A DNA stretch of 45,666 nucleotides, from NCBI GenBank assembly GCA_026982415.1, contig JALSHE010000093.1:1-45666 (forward strand), in the 5' to 3' direction. Each line of letters opens with the position of its first letter. Within the stretch, counting starts at the first letter, position 1. The translations under genes and the position numbers were made by a program. Shown in pieces: positions 7,979 to 16,666 of the stretch. The stretch is from Robiginitomaculum sp. Its GTDB lineage: Bacteria > Pseudomonadota > Alphaproteobacteria > Caulobacterales > Maricaulaceae. The notes under the pieces were generated by a model. That model saw only the letters and a program-made list of their open reading frames with translations, did not search any database and was not told where the DNA came from.

Positions 7979-8725
7979 ATGACTGAGCTTGAACATAATG
8001 TGCCCACAGAAGGTTTGGCGGCAATCGGCATTGGTAAATCTTATAAGGGCCGCGCCGTGGTCAAGGGTATTACTCTGTCTGTGAAACGCGGCGAAATTGT
8101 TGCACTTATGGGGCCGAACGGAGCTGGTAAGACCACCAGTTTTTATATGATTATGGGTCTGATCGAGGCCGACCGGGGGCAAATTTTATTGGACGGACAC
8201 AATATTACTAACCTGCCTATGTATCAAAGGGCGCGTCTCGGGGTTGGTTATTTACCCCAAGAAGAAAGTATCTTTCGCGGGTTGACGGTTGAGGAAAACA
8301 TCCGCGCCGTTGTCGAATTGACCGAGAAAGATCGCTCCAAGCGCGACGGTAATGTTGATGCGCTCTTGGACGAGCTTAACATTGGCCATATCCGCAAAAG
8401 CCCGGCCCTTGCACTATCGGGCGGAGAACGCCGCCGCGTTGAGATCGCGCGGGCCTTGGCCTCACGCCCTTCATTTATTTTGCTAGACGAGCCGTTTACG
8501 GGCATTGACCCGATTGCCATCAATGACATTTCCGATCTGATCCGCTATCTCAAAAAACGCGGCATCGGCATTCTCATTACTGACCACAGGGTTCGCGAAA
8601 CCTTGGATATTGTCGACCGTGCCTCAATCATGTTCCAAGGCGATGTGTTGTTTGAGGGTACGCCAGATGAAATCCGCGCCAACGAAGATGTCCGCCGGGT
8701 TTATCTGGGCGAGAAATACGCTTAA
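7979..8725 (+). CDS. lptB: LptB, ATPase of the LPS export ABC transporter
   Basis: 248 aa. Walker A GPNGAGKTT (45-53), Q-loop YLPQEES (Gln94), signature LSGGERRR (146-153), Walker B FILLDEP (166-172) and H-loop His203 in TDHRV are all intact, and YLPQE/SIFRGLTVEEN is characteristic of LptB rather than other ABC ATPases. It powers extraction of lipopolysaccharide from the inner membrane with LptFG, which are not in this window. It ends the lptC-lptA-lptA-lptB cluster. In many Alphaproteobacteria rpoN and hpf follow; here a convergent protease gene follows instead. Confidence 0.95.
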   Translation: MTELEHNVPTEGLAAIGIGKSYKGRAVVKGITLSVKRGEIVALMGPNGAGKTTSFYMIMGLIEADRGQILLDGHNITNLPMYQRARLGVGYLPQEESIFRGLTVEENIRAVVELTEKDRSKRDGNVDALLDELNIGHIRKSPALALSGGERRRVEIARALASRPSFILLDEPFTGIDPIAINDISDLIRYLKKRGIGILITDHRVRETLDIVDRASIMFQGDVLFEGTPDEIRANEDVRRVYLGEKYA

Positions 8726-8737
8726 GGTTTCCGCCGT

Positions 8738-9457
8738 TTATTTGTAATGTTGGACAGCTGCTTTCGCGGCATTGTGCAACATAATAGCAATAAAGAACCA
8801 CCACAGCCCGCCAATATAATTGCCCCTGATCAAGGCCCATGCAGCCCATGCCATCAGGGCGTAACTAAACACCATGCCGATCCGCGCCGCAATGCGGGTT
8901 GCTTTTGGGTAATCGCCCAGAAACTTCCACATGATCGCCCGAAAAATCTGTCCGCCGTCTAAGGGAAATGCGGGCACCATATTGATGATAGCCAATATGA
9001 AATTTATCCACGATAAGTAATTTAAAATCACCAAAATTGGCGCACCTAACTCCAGGCTACGGGCTAATCCGGCAAGGACAAGAAACAAACAACCCAGCAA
9101 GAAATTGACCAACGGACCCGCGCCAGAGATAAGGATTTCTTCCTTGGGAGATTTGGCTCTGCGCGCCATTTGGGTTATGCCGCCAAACATTAACAGGGTC
9201 ACGCCTAATACGGGAATACCGAACCTACGCGCCGTTACTGCATGCCCCATTTCGTGTAACAAGATAGACAGGAAAAACCCTGCTGCACCCGCAAACGCCA
9301 GCACCCAATAAAAAGCCGCATAATAGTTGGGCAAAACATAGGGCAAATAGCGCGTAGCCAGTGACCATGTAATCAGGCCTGCTATGAAAATCCAGCTAGT
9401 ATCCAGCCGCACATCAAAGCCGAGCATCCGAAATTGTAAAAGCGTGTTGCCGCCCAT
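8738..9457 (-). CDS. Site-2 protease family (M50) membrane metalloprotease
   Basis: 239 aa with about six hydrophobic segments. The zinc-binding HEMGH is at 68-72 in a membrane segment, and the third-ligand region NMVPAFPLDGGQ (159-170) contains Asp167. No PDZ or CBS domain is present, so it is of the short type (SpoIVFB-like/rhizobial M50 family) rather than RseP. It lies on the same strand as and 36 bases downstream of the lpd gene, so it could be read from the bkd operon. Substrate unknown. It converges with lptB, 12 bases apart. Confidence 0.88.
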   Translation of the reverse strand: MGGNTLLQFRMLGFDVRLDTSWIFIAGLITWSLATRYLPYVLPNYYAAFYWVLAFAGAAGFFLSILLHEMGHAVTARRFGIPVLGVTLLMFGGITQMARRAKSPKEEILISGAGPLVNFLLGCLFLVLAGLARSLELGAPILVILNYLSWINFILAIINMVPAFPLDGGQIFRAIMWKFLGDYPKATRIAARIGMVFSYALMAWAAWALIRGNYIGGLWWFFIAIMLHNAAKAAVQHYK

Positions 9458-9493
9458 AATGTGTTCCCTAAACAGAATTATTTCGCCGCACCC

Positions 9494-10897
9494 TTACACA
9501 GAATGTATGGGATGTCCAAGGGCTGATAGAGCCGCTTCCATGGTGGCTTCGGACAGGGTTGGGTGGGCATGGATTGTGCCCGCCATATCTTCCAAGGTTG
9601 CGTTCATTTCTATAGCCAGCACAAATTCGCCGCTCAGCTCAGAGACATGCTTGCCAACCGCCTGTATGCCCAAAATCAAGCCATTGTCTTTACGAGCAAT
9701 GATACGCACAAAGCCACCGCCATCTGCGGTGCCTGTGGTCAAAGCCCGCCCATTGGCAGCCCAGCGGAATTTACCCTCGACTACATCAAGTTTTTTGTCT
9801 TTGGCCTTGCTTGGTGTCAGGCCGACTGAGATGATTTCAGGGTCGGTAAAGCACACTGCCGGAATTGCAGCAGGAGCAAAGCTGCGGTTTATCCCGGCAA
9901 TTACTTCGGCAACCATTTCCCCTTGGGCGGAGGCTTTGTGCGCCAGCATCGGCTCGCCGACCAAATCGCCAATAGCGTAAACCCCGCGCATTGCCGTGCG
10001 GCATTTATCGTCGACCTTGACGAATGCGCCGTCCATGTCGATAGCCATATTTTCTAAACCCCAGCCTTCGGTGTTTGGGATGCGTCCAACCGTCACCAGG
10101 ACTTTGTCGCAAACCAACTTAACCTCTGCGCCGTTTTTCTCGGTATAGGTCAAAGTGTGTTTATTGTTTTTCGTGCTTACGGACTTGGCAAAACTTTTTG
10201 TCTGCACCGAGACTTTGTGGTCACGCAACCATTTTGATACGGGTGCGGAAAGTTGTTTGTCAAAACCGGGCAATATGGTTTTGGCGGCTTCGATGAATGT
10301 TACATCTGCGCCGAGTTTCCGGTAAGCAATGCCCAGCTCCATACCGATATAGCCCGCACCGACCACAGCCAATTTTTTCGGAACATTGGTAAGGTCAAGA
10401 GCTTCGGTGGAGGAGAGAACCGCATCGCTAAATGGCAATCCTTGAAGCTCCACACTTTTGGAACCCGTTGCCAAAATAACATTGGTCGCGGTGATTTTGT
10501 CGTCGTCCACCGTACAAGTTTTGGCGTTTTCAAACACCGCCCAGCCAGACACCACCCGCACGCCAGCCGCCTTCAAAAGCCCGCCCACACCAGAGCTGAG
10601 CTTGTCGGTAATCCCGTCTTTCCACGCGATGGTTTTTTTGAAATCAAGTTTGGGCTTATCCGCAGATAGACCAATTTCGGAATTGCCGCTGGCATTAATA
10701 CCAGCTTGTTCAAATTTCTCCGCCGCTTCAATCAGTGCCTTGGACGGAATACAGCCGCGTATCAAACACGTCCCCCCGAGCCGACCGTCTTCGACAAGTA
10801 TAGTATCCAGCCCAAGCTGTCCCGCACGAATAGCCGCCACATAACCCCCAGGCCCAGAGCCGACAACCAGCACATCACAAGTAAAATGTTCAGCCAT
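9494..10897 (-). CDS. lpdA: Dihydrolipoyl dehydrogenase (E3) of the branched-chain 2-oxoacid dehydrogenase
   Basis: 467 aa. FAD-binding VVGSGPGGYVAAIRAGQLG (11-29), redox-active disulfide Cys44/Cys49 in GGTCLIRGCIPSK, NAD-binding VVGAGYIGMELG, and the catalytic His445-Glu450 pair in HPTLSE are all present. It reoxidises dihydrolipoamide on E2, making NADH. It is last in the E1a-E1b-E2-E3 cluster but separated from E2 by 236 bases that contain an inverted repeat. The Ile-Arg between the cysteines (instead of the Asn-Val of housekeeping E3s) fits a dedicated E3. Confidence 0.94.
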   Translation of the reverse strand: MAEHFTCDVLVVGSGPGGYVAAIRAGQLGLDTILVEDGRLGGTCLIRGCIPSKALIEAAEKFEQAGINASGNSEIGLSADKPKLDFKKTIAWKDGITDKLSSGVGGLLKAAGVRVVSGWAVFENAKTCTVDDDKITATNVILATGSKSVELQGLPFSDAVLSSTEALDLTNVPKKLAVVGAGYIGMELGIAYRKLGADVTFIEAAKTILPGFDKQLSAPVSKWLRDHKVSVQTKSFAKSVSTKNNKHTLTYTEKNGAEVKLVCDKVLVTVGRIPNTEGWGLENMAIDMDGAFVKVDDKCRTAMRGVYAIGDLVGEPMLAHKASAQGEMVAEVIAGINRSFAPAAIPAVCFTDPEIISVGLTPSKAKDKKLDVVEGKFRWAANGRALTTGTADGGGFVRIIARKDNGLILGIQAVGKHVSELSGEFVLAIEMNATLEDMAGTIHAHPTLSEATMEAALSALGHPIHSV

Positions 10898-10960
10898 AAT
10901 ATTCTTTCTATTTCAGTAAATTTATTTGTTTGGAGGTTGCGATTTTACTTATAAACTACA

Positions 10961-11096
10961 TCCCCTCACCACGCAGTCGCGCACCTCTCCCCATGGGAGA
11001 GATTAAATTTGCCACAGTCTGTCCGAGAACAAGAAGTTGGGATGATAGATGCGGTAACGTCTCCTCTCCCATGGGGAGAGGAACAAGGTGAGGGGG
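10961..11096. repeat. Intergenic inverted repeat between E2 and E3 genes
   Basis: CCTCTCCCCATGGGAGAG (10984-11001) and its reverse complement (11064-11081) are arms of a long hairpin; outer blocks CCCCTCACC (10962-10970) and GGTGAGGGG (11087-11095) extend the symmetry. Each inner arm is itself nearly palindromic around CCATGG. This design matches palindromic intergenic repeats dispersed in alphaproteobacterial genomes. In the operon transcript it would form a stable structure that could protect or separate the E2 and E3 messages. Confidence 0.75.
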
Positions 11097-11133
11097 TATG
11101 ATGTTGAAGTGTATTATCATTCGCAAGCCAAAT

Positions 11134-12366
11134 TTAATCAACAAACAAAGCCGCTGGGTGTTCCAGAAGGCCTTTGATATACGCGACCATTTCGGCGGCG
11201 TGGAAACCGTCTACAACCCGGTGGTCAAAGCTGGTCGAGAAGTTCATCATTTTGCGCACACCCATTTGACCATTTTCGATGACGGGTGTGTCGACAATCT
11301 TATTGGGACATAAAATAGCCACTTCCGGACGGTTAATCACGGGCGTCGCCATGACGCCCGCCAGCTTGCCCAACGATGTCAGGGAGATGGTCGAGCCGGA
11401 TAGCTCTGTTGGGGCAATGCTTCCGGTCTTAGCCGCTTCCCCGATACGGGCTATTTCGTTTGAAAGCTGCCAGATGTCTTGGCTTTCCGCATTGCGAATT
11501 ACAGGAACCATCAGCCCGCCCGGTGTTTGCGCCGCCATGCCGATATGTACGGGATTGTGCTGGGTGATAATACCAGCATCATCGTCAAATGTAGCATTGC
11601 ACTGGGGCCATAATTTCACCGCTTTGACCATAGCGCGCATGAAAAACGGCATCAGGGTTAATTTGGGTTGGTGGGGTGCGCGGTTCGCATTCAGATGCAC
11701 TCGGGTGCTCTCCAGATCCGTCATGTCAATAGATTCGACGTAAGAGAAATGCGGAATACGGCGTTTGCTCTCGCTCATACGCTCGGAAATAATCCGGCGC
11801 ATACCTGTGACTTTGATGTCTGTACCGCCCGCCAGTTTTTGCAAATTAGAGCCGCCGCCTTTGGCATAGGCGTCTAAATCCCCGTGGGTGACCTGCCCGG
11901 CTTTGCCAGACGCAGGCACTAAAGCCAGATCAATACCCTGTTCCTCGGCGCGGCGGCGCACTGCGGGCGAGGCCAACGGTTTAGTGCCGGGTGCAGAAGT
12001 TATGATAGCAGGAGCAGGTGCTATTTTTGGTTTAAGAACAGGTTTAGTTTTCTTTTGCTGCTTTTTAGGGGCTTCCATTTTAATAGGTGTTGGAATGGAA
12101 CTTTCGCCGTCCAAACTTGCTTCTCCGTCCGCTTCAAAAACAACCAAAGCACCGCCAACGGCCATAATTTCACCTGCCGCACAGCCAACGCTGGTCACGA
12201 CACCACTGACGGGTGCCGTAAGCTCAACCGTGGCCTTGTCAGTCATAGCATCACACACGGGGTCGTCGCTTGCGACCTTATCGCCGACTTTGACGTGCCA
12301 TTCCGTTATTTCGGCTTCGGTCACACCTTCGCCAATATCCGGCATTTTAAATATATGCTTAGTCAT
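11134..12366 (-). CDS. bkdB: E2 acyltransferase of the branched-chain 2-oxoacid dehydrogenase
   Basis: 410 aa. An N-terminal lipoyl domain (1-80) with lipoylated Lys44 in DAMTDKATVE is followed by an Ala/Pro/Lys-rich linker, the peripheral subunit-binding domain (PAVRRRAEEQGIDLALV and KAGQVTHGDL, about 133-168) and the catalytic domain ending with DHRVVDG (His382, Asp386). DAMTDKATVE rather than ETDKA/VEV is typical of branched-chain complexes. It transfers the acyl group from E1 to CoA. An AAAGGAA ribosome-binding site lies before the ATG. Confidence 0.93.
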   Translation of the reverse strand: MTKHIFKMPDIGEGVTEAEITEWHVKVGDKVASDDPVCDAMTDKATVELTAPVSGVVTSVGCAAGEIMAVGGALVVFEADGEASLDGESSIPTPIKMEAPKKQQKKTKPVLKPKIAPAPAIITSAPGTKPLASPAVRRRAEEQGIDLALVPASGKAGQVTHGDLDAYAKGGGSNLQKLAGGTDIKVTGMRRIISERMSESKRRIPHFSYVESIDMTDLESTRVHLNANRAPHQPKLTLMPFFMRAMVKAVKLWPQCNATFDDDAGIITQHNPVHIGMAAQTPGGLMVPVIRNAESQDIWQLSNEIARIGEAAKTGSIAPTELSGSTISLTSLGKLAGVMATPVINRPEVAILCPNKIVDTPVIENGQMGVRKMMNFSTSFDHRVVDGFHAAEMVAYIKGLLEHPAALFVD

Positions 12367-12399
12367 TTCATTCCTTTTTTATATCGCGAGTTATATCGC

Positions 12400-12490
12400 T
12401 CACGCTAACCTGCAAGAGCAGGTACGCTACGCGGGTGCGCGCCATAGGGCGCGACGGGCGCTTGCCCTTGCCTCGCTTTGCTGGGTACGC
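12400..12490. repeat. GC-rich palindromic spacer between E1 beta and E2 genes
   Basis: The 133-base gap between two operon genes holds nested short inverted repeats: CCTGCAAGAGCAGG (about 12411-12424), CGCGCC/GGCGCG around 12438-12453, and GGGC/GCCC around 12457-12468. There is no ORF. It differs in sequence from the E2-E3 repeat. It is probably an intergenic palindromic element or message-processing structure. Confidence 0.45.
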
Positions 12491-12499
12491 GTTCTTCAC

Positions 12500-13543
12500 C
12501 TAATCTTCCATAATCCGGTTAATTGCAACGCTACAGCGTTCTAGTCCGGGGAAATACTCCCATTCTAGTGCGTGTGGGTATGGGGTATCCCAGCCCGTTA
12601 CGCGCACGATTGGTTTTTCCAAGGCATAGAAACAATGCTGCTGTACTTCTGCGATAAGCTCCGCGCCAAAGCCAGACGTGCGAGTTGCTTCGTGCAGTAT
12701 CAAACAGCGTCCCGTCTTGGTGACGGACTTGACGATTGCGTCTAAATCCAACGGAGAAAGCGAACGTAAATCTATGATTTCCGCGTCTACGCCCGTCGCC
12801 TCTACGGCAGCTTCGGCCACCCAAACCATAGTGCCGTAGCACAAAATGGTGAGGTCATTACCCGCGCGGTGGATGCGGGCTTTCTCGAAATCAATGGTGT
12901 AATGGCCTTCGGGAACCAAGCCAAGCTCGTGCCCGCCCCAGTTCTTGGCCGGGCTGTGGGGGTCGCCGGAAAACGGGCCGTTATAAAGCCGCTTGGGTTC
13001 GAAAAACACCACCGGGTCATTGTCCTCAATGGCTTTAATCAGCAAACCCTTGGCGTCATAGGGATTGGACGGGATAACGGTTTTAATCCCGGCTATATGG
13101 GTGAACAAAGCTTCGGGGCTTTGGGAATGGGATGTCCCGCCGTGAATGCCGCCGCCCATGGGGGAGCGTATGGTAATCGGTGCGGTAAAATCTCCGTTAG
13201 AGCGGTAACGCAATCGAGCGGCCTCCGAACAAATCTGGTCAAAGGCTGGATAAATATAATCGGCAAATTGAATTTCAACAACAGGGCGCAAACCAAATGC
13301 ACCCATCCCGACTGCGGTGCCGACAATGCCGCCTTCGGAAATTGGCGCATCAAAACAACGGTGCAAGCCGTGCTTTTCTTGCAGACCCGCCGTACACCGA
13401 AACACGCCGCCGAAATAACCCACATCTTCGCCGAACACCAACACGTCCGGGTCTTGGCTCATTTTAACATCCAGTGCCGAATTGATCGCCTGGATCATAT
13501 TCATTTGTTTCATTTTGGGCTTTTGGCTAACTTGATCAGGCAT
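12500..13543 (-). CDS. bkdA2: E1 beta subunit of branched-chain 2-oxoacid dehydrogenase
   Basis: 347 aa, a transketolase-like pyrimidine-binding domain plus C-terminal domain. MIQAINSALDVKMSQDPDVLV, FGEDVGYFGGVFR and FDAPISEGGIVG near the N-terminus, and SPMGGGIHGGTSHSQSPEA in the middle, are characteristic of branched-chain E1 beta. It pairs with E1 alpha to decarboxylate 2-oxoacids derived from Val, Leu and Ile using thiamine diphosphate. It starts two bases after the E1 alpha stop, so the two are translationally linked, as expected for an obligate heterotetramer. Confidence 0.94.
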   Translation of the reverse strand: MPDQVSQKPKMKQMNMIQAINSALDVKMSQDPDVLVFGEDVGYFGGVFRCTAGLQEKHGLHRCFDAPISEGGIVGTAVGMGAFGLRPVVEIQFADYIYPAFDQICSEAARLRYRSNGDFTAPITIRSPMGGGIHGGTSHSQSPEALFTHIAGIKTVIPSNPYDAKGLLIKAIEDNDPVVFFEPKRLYNGPFSGDPHSPAKNWGGHELGLVPEGHYTIDFEKARIHRAGNDLTILCYGTMVWVAEAAVEATGVDAEIIDLRSLSPLDLDAIVKSVTKTGRCLILHEATRTSGFGAELIAEVQQHCFYALEKPIVRVTGWDTPYPHALEWEYFPGLERCSVAINRIMED

Positions 13544-13545
13544 AT

Positions 13546-14808
13546 CTATATCCCCAATTCTTGGCGCTGGCGACGCAAATGTTCCGGCATGTCTTCGTAA
13601 ACCTTCTCGAACATCGTGGCAGGGTTAATCCCCGTTTGCGTGGTTAATGTCCCAAAGCTCTCGGCCTCCTTATAGATTTTCAGCACATAGGTATCCAATT
13701 CTTTTTCAAGCGCCTCGTGGCGTTCGTCGTCCCATTCTCCCATGAGAACCAAATGCCGCTTCAGACGGTCAACCGGGTCGCCGAGCGGCCACGCATTTGG
13801 TTCATCCTTAGCCCGGTATTTGCTTGGGTCATCAGAGGTAGAATGCCCCTCTTTGCGGTAGGTGAAATGTTCGATAACGGTCGCGCCGCCGCCCGTGCGC
13901 GCTCTTTCAGCCGCCCATTTAATCGCCGCATAAACCGCCAAGAAATCATTGCCGTCAATGCGTAAGCTGGCCAAGCCAAAACCAAGGCCTCGGTAAGCAA
14001 ATGTTTTACTTTCACCTGCTGCAATGCCCTGAAAGGACGAGATTGCCCATTGGTTATTGACAATATTGATAATGGCAGGGGCGCGGTAAGTGGACGAAAA
14101 CGTCAAAGCATAATGGAAATCGCCTTCTGCTGTGGCACCTTCACCTGTAAAGGCGCACGAAACACCGTCCGTACCCTTATAGGCACAGGCCATAGCCCAG
14201 CCGACGGCGTGGCTCATTTGTGTGCCGAGGGATGCACCAATAGAATAGAACGCCTTTTCACGGGACGAATAACAAATGGGAATAGCTTTGCCTTCAAGTT
14301 TATCGCCGGAATTTGATAAAACCTGGCACATTAAATCCCTAAGAGGATAACCGCGCGTCAATAATAAACCTTGTTGGCGATAGGACGGAAACACCATGTC
14401 CGTATCCTTAAGCGCCATAGCACTGGCAACGGCAATAGCTTCTTCGCCCAGGCTCTTCATGTAAAATGACGCTTTGCCTTGGCGCTGTATAATGAACATG
14501 CGCTTATCAACACTCCGGGTAAGCATCATATTGCGCAGGCCAAGCCGCAGGGTGTCTGCATCAAGCTTGGGATCCCAAGGGCCTTTCGCGCGGCCATCCA
14601 GTGTCAAAACCCGTACAAGCCCAGACGCGAGTTGCTCGGTCTCAAAAGCATCCACCAAAGGGATAGGACGCGGCAGGGTATGGGTTTTGTCAGAGACAAG
14701 GTCTGGCATATGCAGGTCTGAAAAATCAGGCGTCGCACCTGGCCTGTTTAGGGGCTCGGGGACATGCAGGTTAGATATGTTTTTGCGGCTAGTTTTGTGG
14801 GCGACCAT
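13546..14808 (-). CDS. bkdA1: E1 alpha subunit of branched-chain 2-oxoacid dehydrogenase
   Basis: 420 aa. The thiamine diphosphate-binding region is visible as CAFTGEGATAEGDFHYAL followed by NNQWAIS; the phosphorylation-loop region YRKEGHSTSDDPSKYR is typical of branched-chain E1 alpha. The N-terminal 60-70 residues (proline-rich, LHVPEP and DFSDLHMPDL) are the extension found in bacterial BkdA1. It is the first gene of the bkd operon, with 120 bases to the divergent Lrp-type regulator, which probably controls it. Confidence 0.94.
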   Translation of the reverse strand: MVAHKTSRKNISNLHVPEPLNRPGATPDFSDLHMPDLVSDKTHTLPRPIPLVDAFETEQLASGLVRVLTLDGRAKGPWDPKLDADTLRLGLRNMMLTRSVDKRMFIIQRQGKASFYMKSLGEEAIAVASAMALKDTDMVFPSYRQQGLLLTRGYPLRDLMCQVLSNSGDKLEGKAIPICYSSREKAFYSIGASLGTQMSHAVGWAMACAYKGTDGVSCAFTGEGATAEGDFHYALTFSSTYRAPAIINIVNNQWAISSFQGIAAGESKTFAYRGLGFGLASLRIDGNDFLAVYAAIKWAAERARTGGGATVIEHFTYRKEGHSTSDDPSKYRAKDEPNAWPLGDPVDRLKRHLVLMGEWDDERHEALEKELDTYVLKIYKEAESFGTLTTQTGINPATMFEKVYEDMPEHLRRQRQELGI

Positions 14809-14928
14809 AGAGACAATCCTGTTGGAGGAGTAATTTTAGGTATTATTACCTGATTATTCGGCGTTTATGTTTGCAAATAATCTTTATTGAGTGCATATAT
14901 AGGCATAAAATTACGCTAATTATGAATA

Positions 14929-15435
14929 ATGAGAAATAATATGTCTATTAAGCTTGATAGTATTGACGCCAAAATCCTGCATGTCATCCAAAATGATGCC
15001 GCGCTTTCTGTAGCTGAAATTGCCGATAAAGTTGGTCTGTCCTCATCTCCGTGCTGGCGCCGGATTAAACGTATGGAAGAAGACGGTATTATCAAGCAGC
15101 GTGTCACGCGCCTGTCGCGGGAAAAATTAGGTCTAGATTTCGAGGTCTTTGTCGCGGTCAAGTTGGCCATGCCCAACAAAGATAATATGGAGAAATTTGA
15201 GCAGGCTATTCAGACTATGCCCGAAGTGGTGCAATGTGCCGTCGTAACGGGCGCAGTCGATTATATGCTGCGCATTGTCACGTCAGACATGCACGCCTAT
15301 GACCGTTTCCTGCGCGAAAAACTATTGTCATTTTCGTTGGTTTCAGATGTGCAATCCCGCATCGCCCTGCGCCAAGCCAAAGACACCACGGCGTTACCGC
15401 TTAATCTCATTAGCTCTGCGGTTCCTCCCATATAA
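14929..15435 (+). CDS. Lrp/AsnC family transcriptional regulator (probable bkd regulator)
   Basis: 168 aa (164 if translation begins at the ATG at 14941, which fits the family N-terminus better and has GAGAAA before it). The N-terminal winged HTH reads LDSIDAKILHVIQND through SSSPCWRRIKRMEEDGII; the C-terminal RAM ligand-binding domain includes VFVAVKL and VTGAVDYMLRIVTSDMHAYDRFLREKL. It is divergent from the bkd operon, the usual place for BkdR, which activates branched-chain oxidation when branched amino acids are present. The shared 120-base region is AT-rich with several dyads but no operator could be assigned with confidence. Confidence 0.9.
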   Translation: MRNNMSIKLDSIDAKILHVIQNDAALSVAEIADKVGLSSSPCWRRIKRMEEDGIIKQRVTRLSREKLGLDFEVFVAVKLAMPNKDNMEKFEQAIQTMPEVVQCAVVTGAVDYMLRIVTSDMHAYDRFLREKLLSFSLVSDVQSRIALRQAKDTTALPLNLISSAVPPI

Positions 15436-15493
15436 TCTTTCGCCGCATTAAGGCTGTTTTTACATAATTTTGCTATAACCTCCTTCAACAATT

Positions 15494-16666
15494 ATGGTGA
15501 GGGATGTGGATAGCCTGCAAACAATGATACTGCCAATAGAGGTACTAACCTCCGAACAGGCTTCGGCGTGGACGCAATTCCGTACTGGCAATCCGGCTCT
15601 GTACAGCCCATATTTTCATATTGGCTATACGCAATTGCTTGGCCGTCTCAGCGGTGATGTCCATGTATTGGTGGTTACAAAAAACGCGAACCCCATAGCC
15701 TTCCTCCCCTTCCAAGCCCAAATCAACGCCACTGGCAAGGTCGGTTTCGCCCGCCCCGTCGGTGCGCCCATGACCGATTATCACGGTTTTATCTGTGCGC
15801 CCGAGACCAGTTTTAACGCGCACACCATACTTAAACAAGCCAGGTTTGGTGCTTATCATTTCTCCACGTTAATCGACACGGGCAGTATGCTCGCAGGTTA
15901 TGTGCGGGACAAAACGCCCTGCACGGTCATGGATATAAGCATGGGCGCAGAAGACTGGCGTGCCGCCCGCGACAGCTCTTACCGCCGACACCTGAAGAGC
16001 AATCGTCGCCGTATCCGCAAGTCCGAAGCACACGGCCCGCGCCGTTTCGAATTTAATTCGACCGACCAAACCGTGTTCGACCAATTGACGCAATGGAAGC
16101 GTGAAAAATTCGACGAGAGCGGTAAATATGATGTGCTGTCCGCAGATTGGACGCGGGCGCTTCTGAGCGAGCTTTGGCGGCGCGGACAAGATGCGGACCT
16201 GCGCACCGATATGCACTGTATGTATTTCGGTGATCGATTGGCCGCCGTTGATTTGGGGTTGTCGGACGGCACCACTTTCCACTCTTGGATGGTGGCTTAT
16301 AATAGCGAATATTACACACTCGCCCCCGGCATTCAATTGCTCGAAGCCCTCATAGACGAAGCACAAAATCTGGGTTATCAGCGTATTGATTTGGGCGAGG
16401 GCGTAGACGGCTATAAACGCCATTACGCAAGCGAAAATGTTTCGGTTAGCTCCGGTTTCATCGCCGCCAACGGCCCCGCCGCAGCCCTGTCAAAGCTATA
16501 CGGCGGGATAGAGAATTTCGGCGAAAACAAGCTCGGAAAAACCAAATTGGGAAAGTTAGGCCGCATCCCCGGCAAAGCAAGACGCCGCTACACCCAAATC
16601 AGCGCCTGCGATGCTAGCCTGTCAGGCCGATCTAAAGCCATGTTGAGGGCGGTTAAGGGCGGGTGA
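15494..16666 (+). CDS. CelD/BioF2-like GNAT family acyltransferase
   Basis: 390 aa of the GNAT-like fold used by CelD (cellulose biosynthesis) and FemAB-type proteins. Supporting segments are YSPYFHIGYTQLLGR near residues 37-51, SSYRRHLKSNRRRIRKSE near 160-177, the central KREKFDESGKYDVL, and the conserved acetyltransferase stretch LAPGIQLLEALIDEAQNLGYQRIDLGEGVDGYKRHY late in the protein, here split in the text by function: the first half binds CoA, the second carries the GEG turn. Probably modifies a polysaccharide or envelope precursor. It has no clear operon partner; the HD hydrolase converges on it with adjacent ends. Confidence 0.8.
   Translation: MVRDVDSLQTMILPIEVLTSEQASAWTQFRTGNPALYSPYFHIGYTQLLGRLSGDVHVLVVTKNANPIAFLPFQAQINATGKVGFARPVGAPMTDYHGFICAPETSFNAHTILKQARFGAYHFSTLIDTGSMLAGYVRDKTPCTVMDISMGAEDWRAARDSSYRRHLKSNRRRIRKSEAHGPRRFEFNSTDQTVFDQLTQWKREKFDESGKYDVLSADWTRALLSELWRRGQDADLRTDMHCMYFGDRLAAVDLGLSDGTTFHSWMVAYNSEYYTLAPGIQLLEALIDEAQNLGYQRIDLGEGVDGYKRHYASENVSVSSGFIAANGPAAALSKLYGGIENFGENKLGKTKLGKLGRIPGKARRRYTQISACDASLSGRSKAMLRAVKGG

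Noticed and set aside
9384-14833. Several long plus-strand ORFs across the bkd region (for example 11888-12544 and 12869-13600)
   Set aside because: They lie antisense to strongly supported dehydrogenase genes, have low-complexity or biased translations and no ribosome-binding sites.
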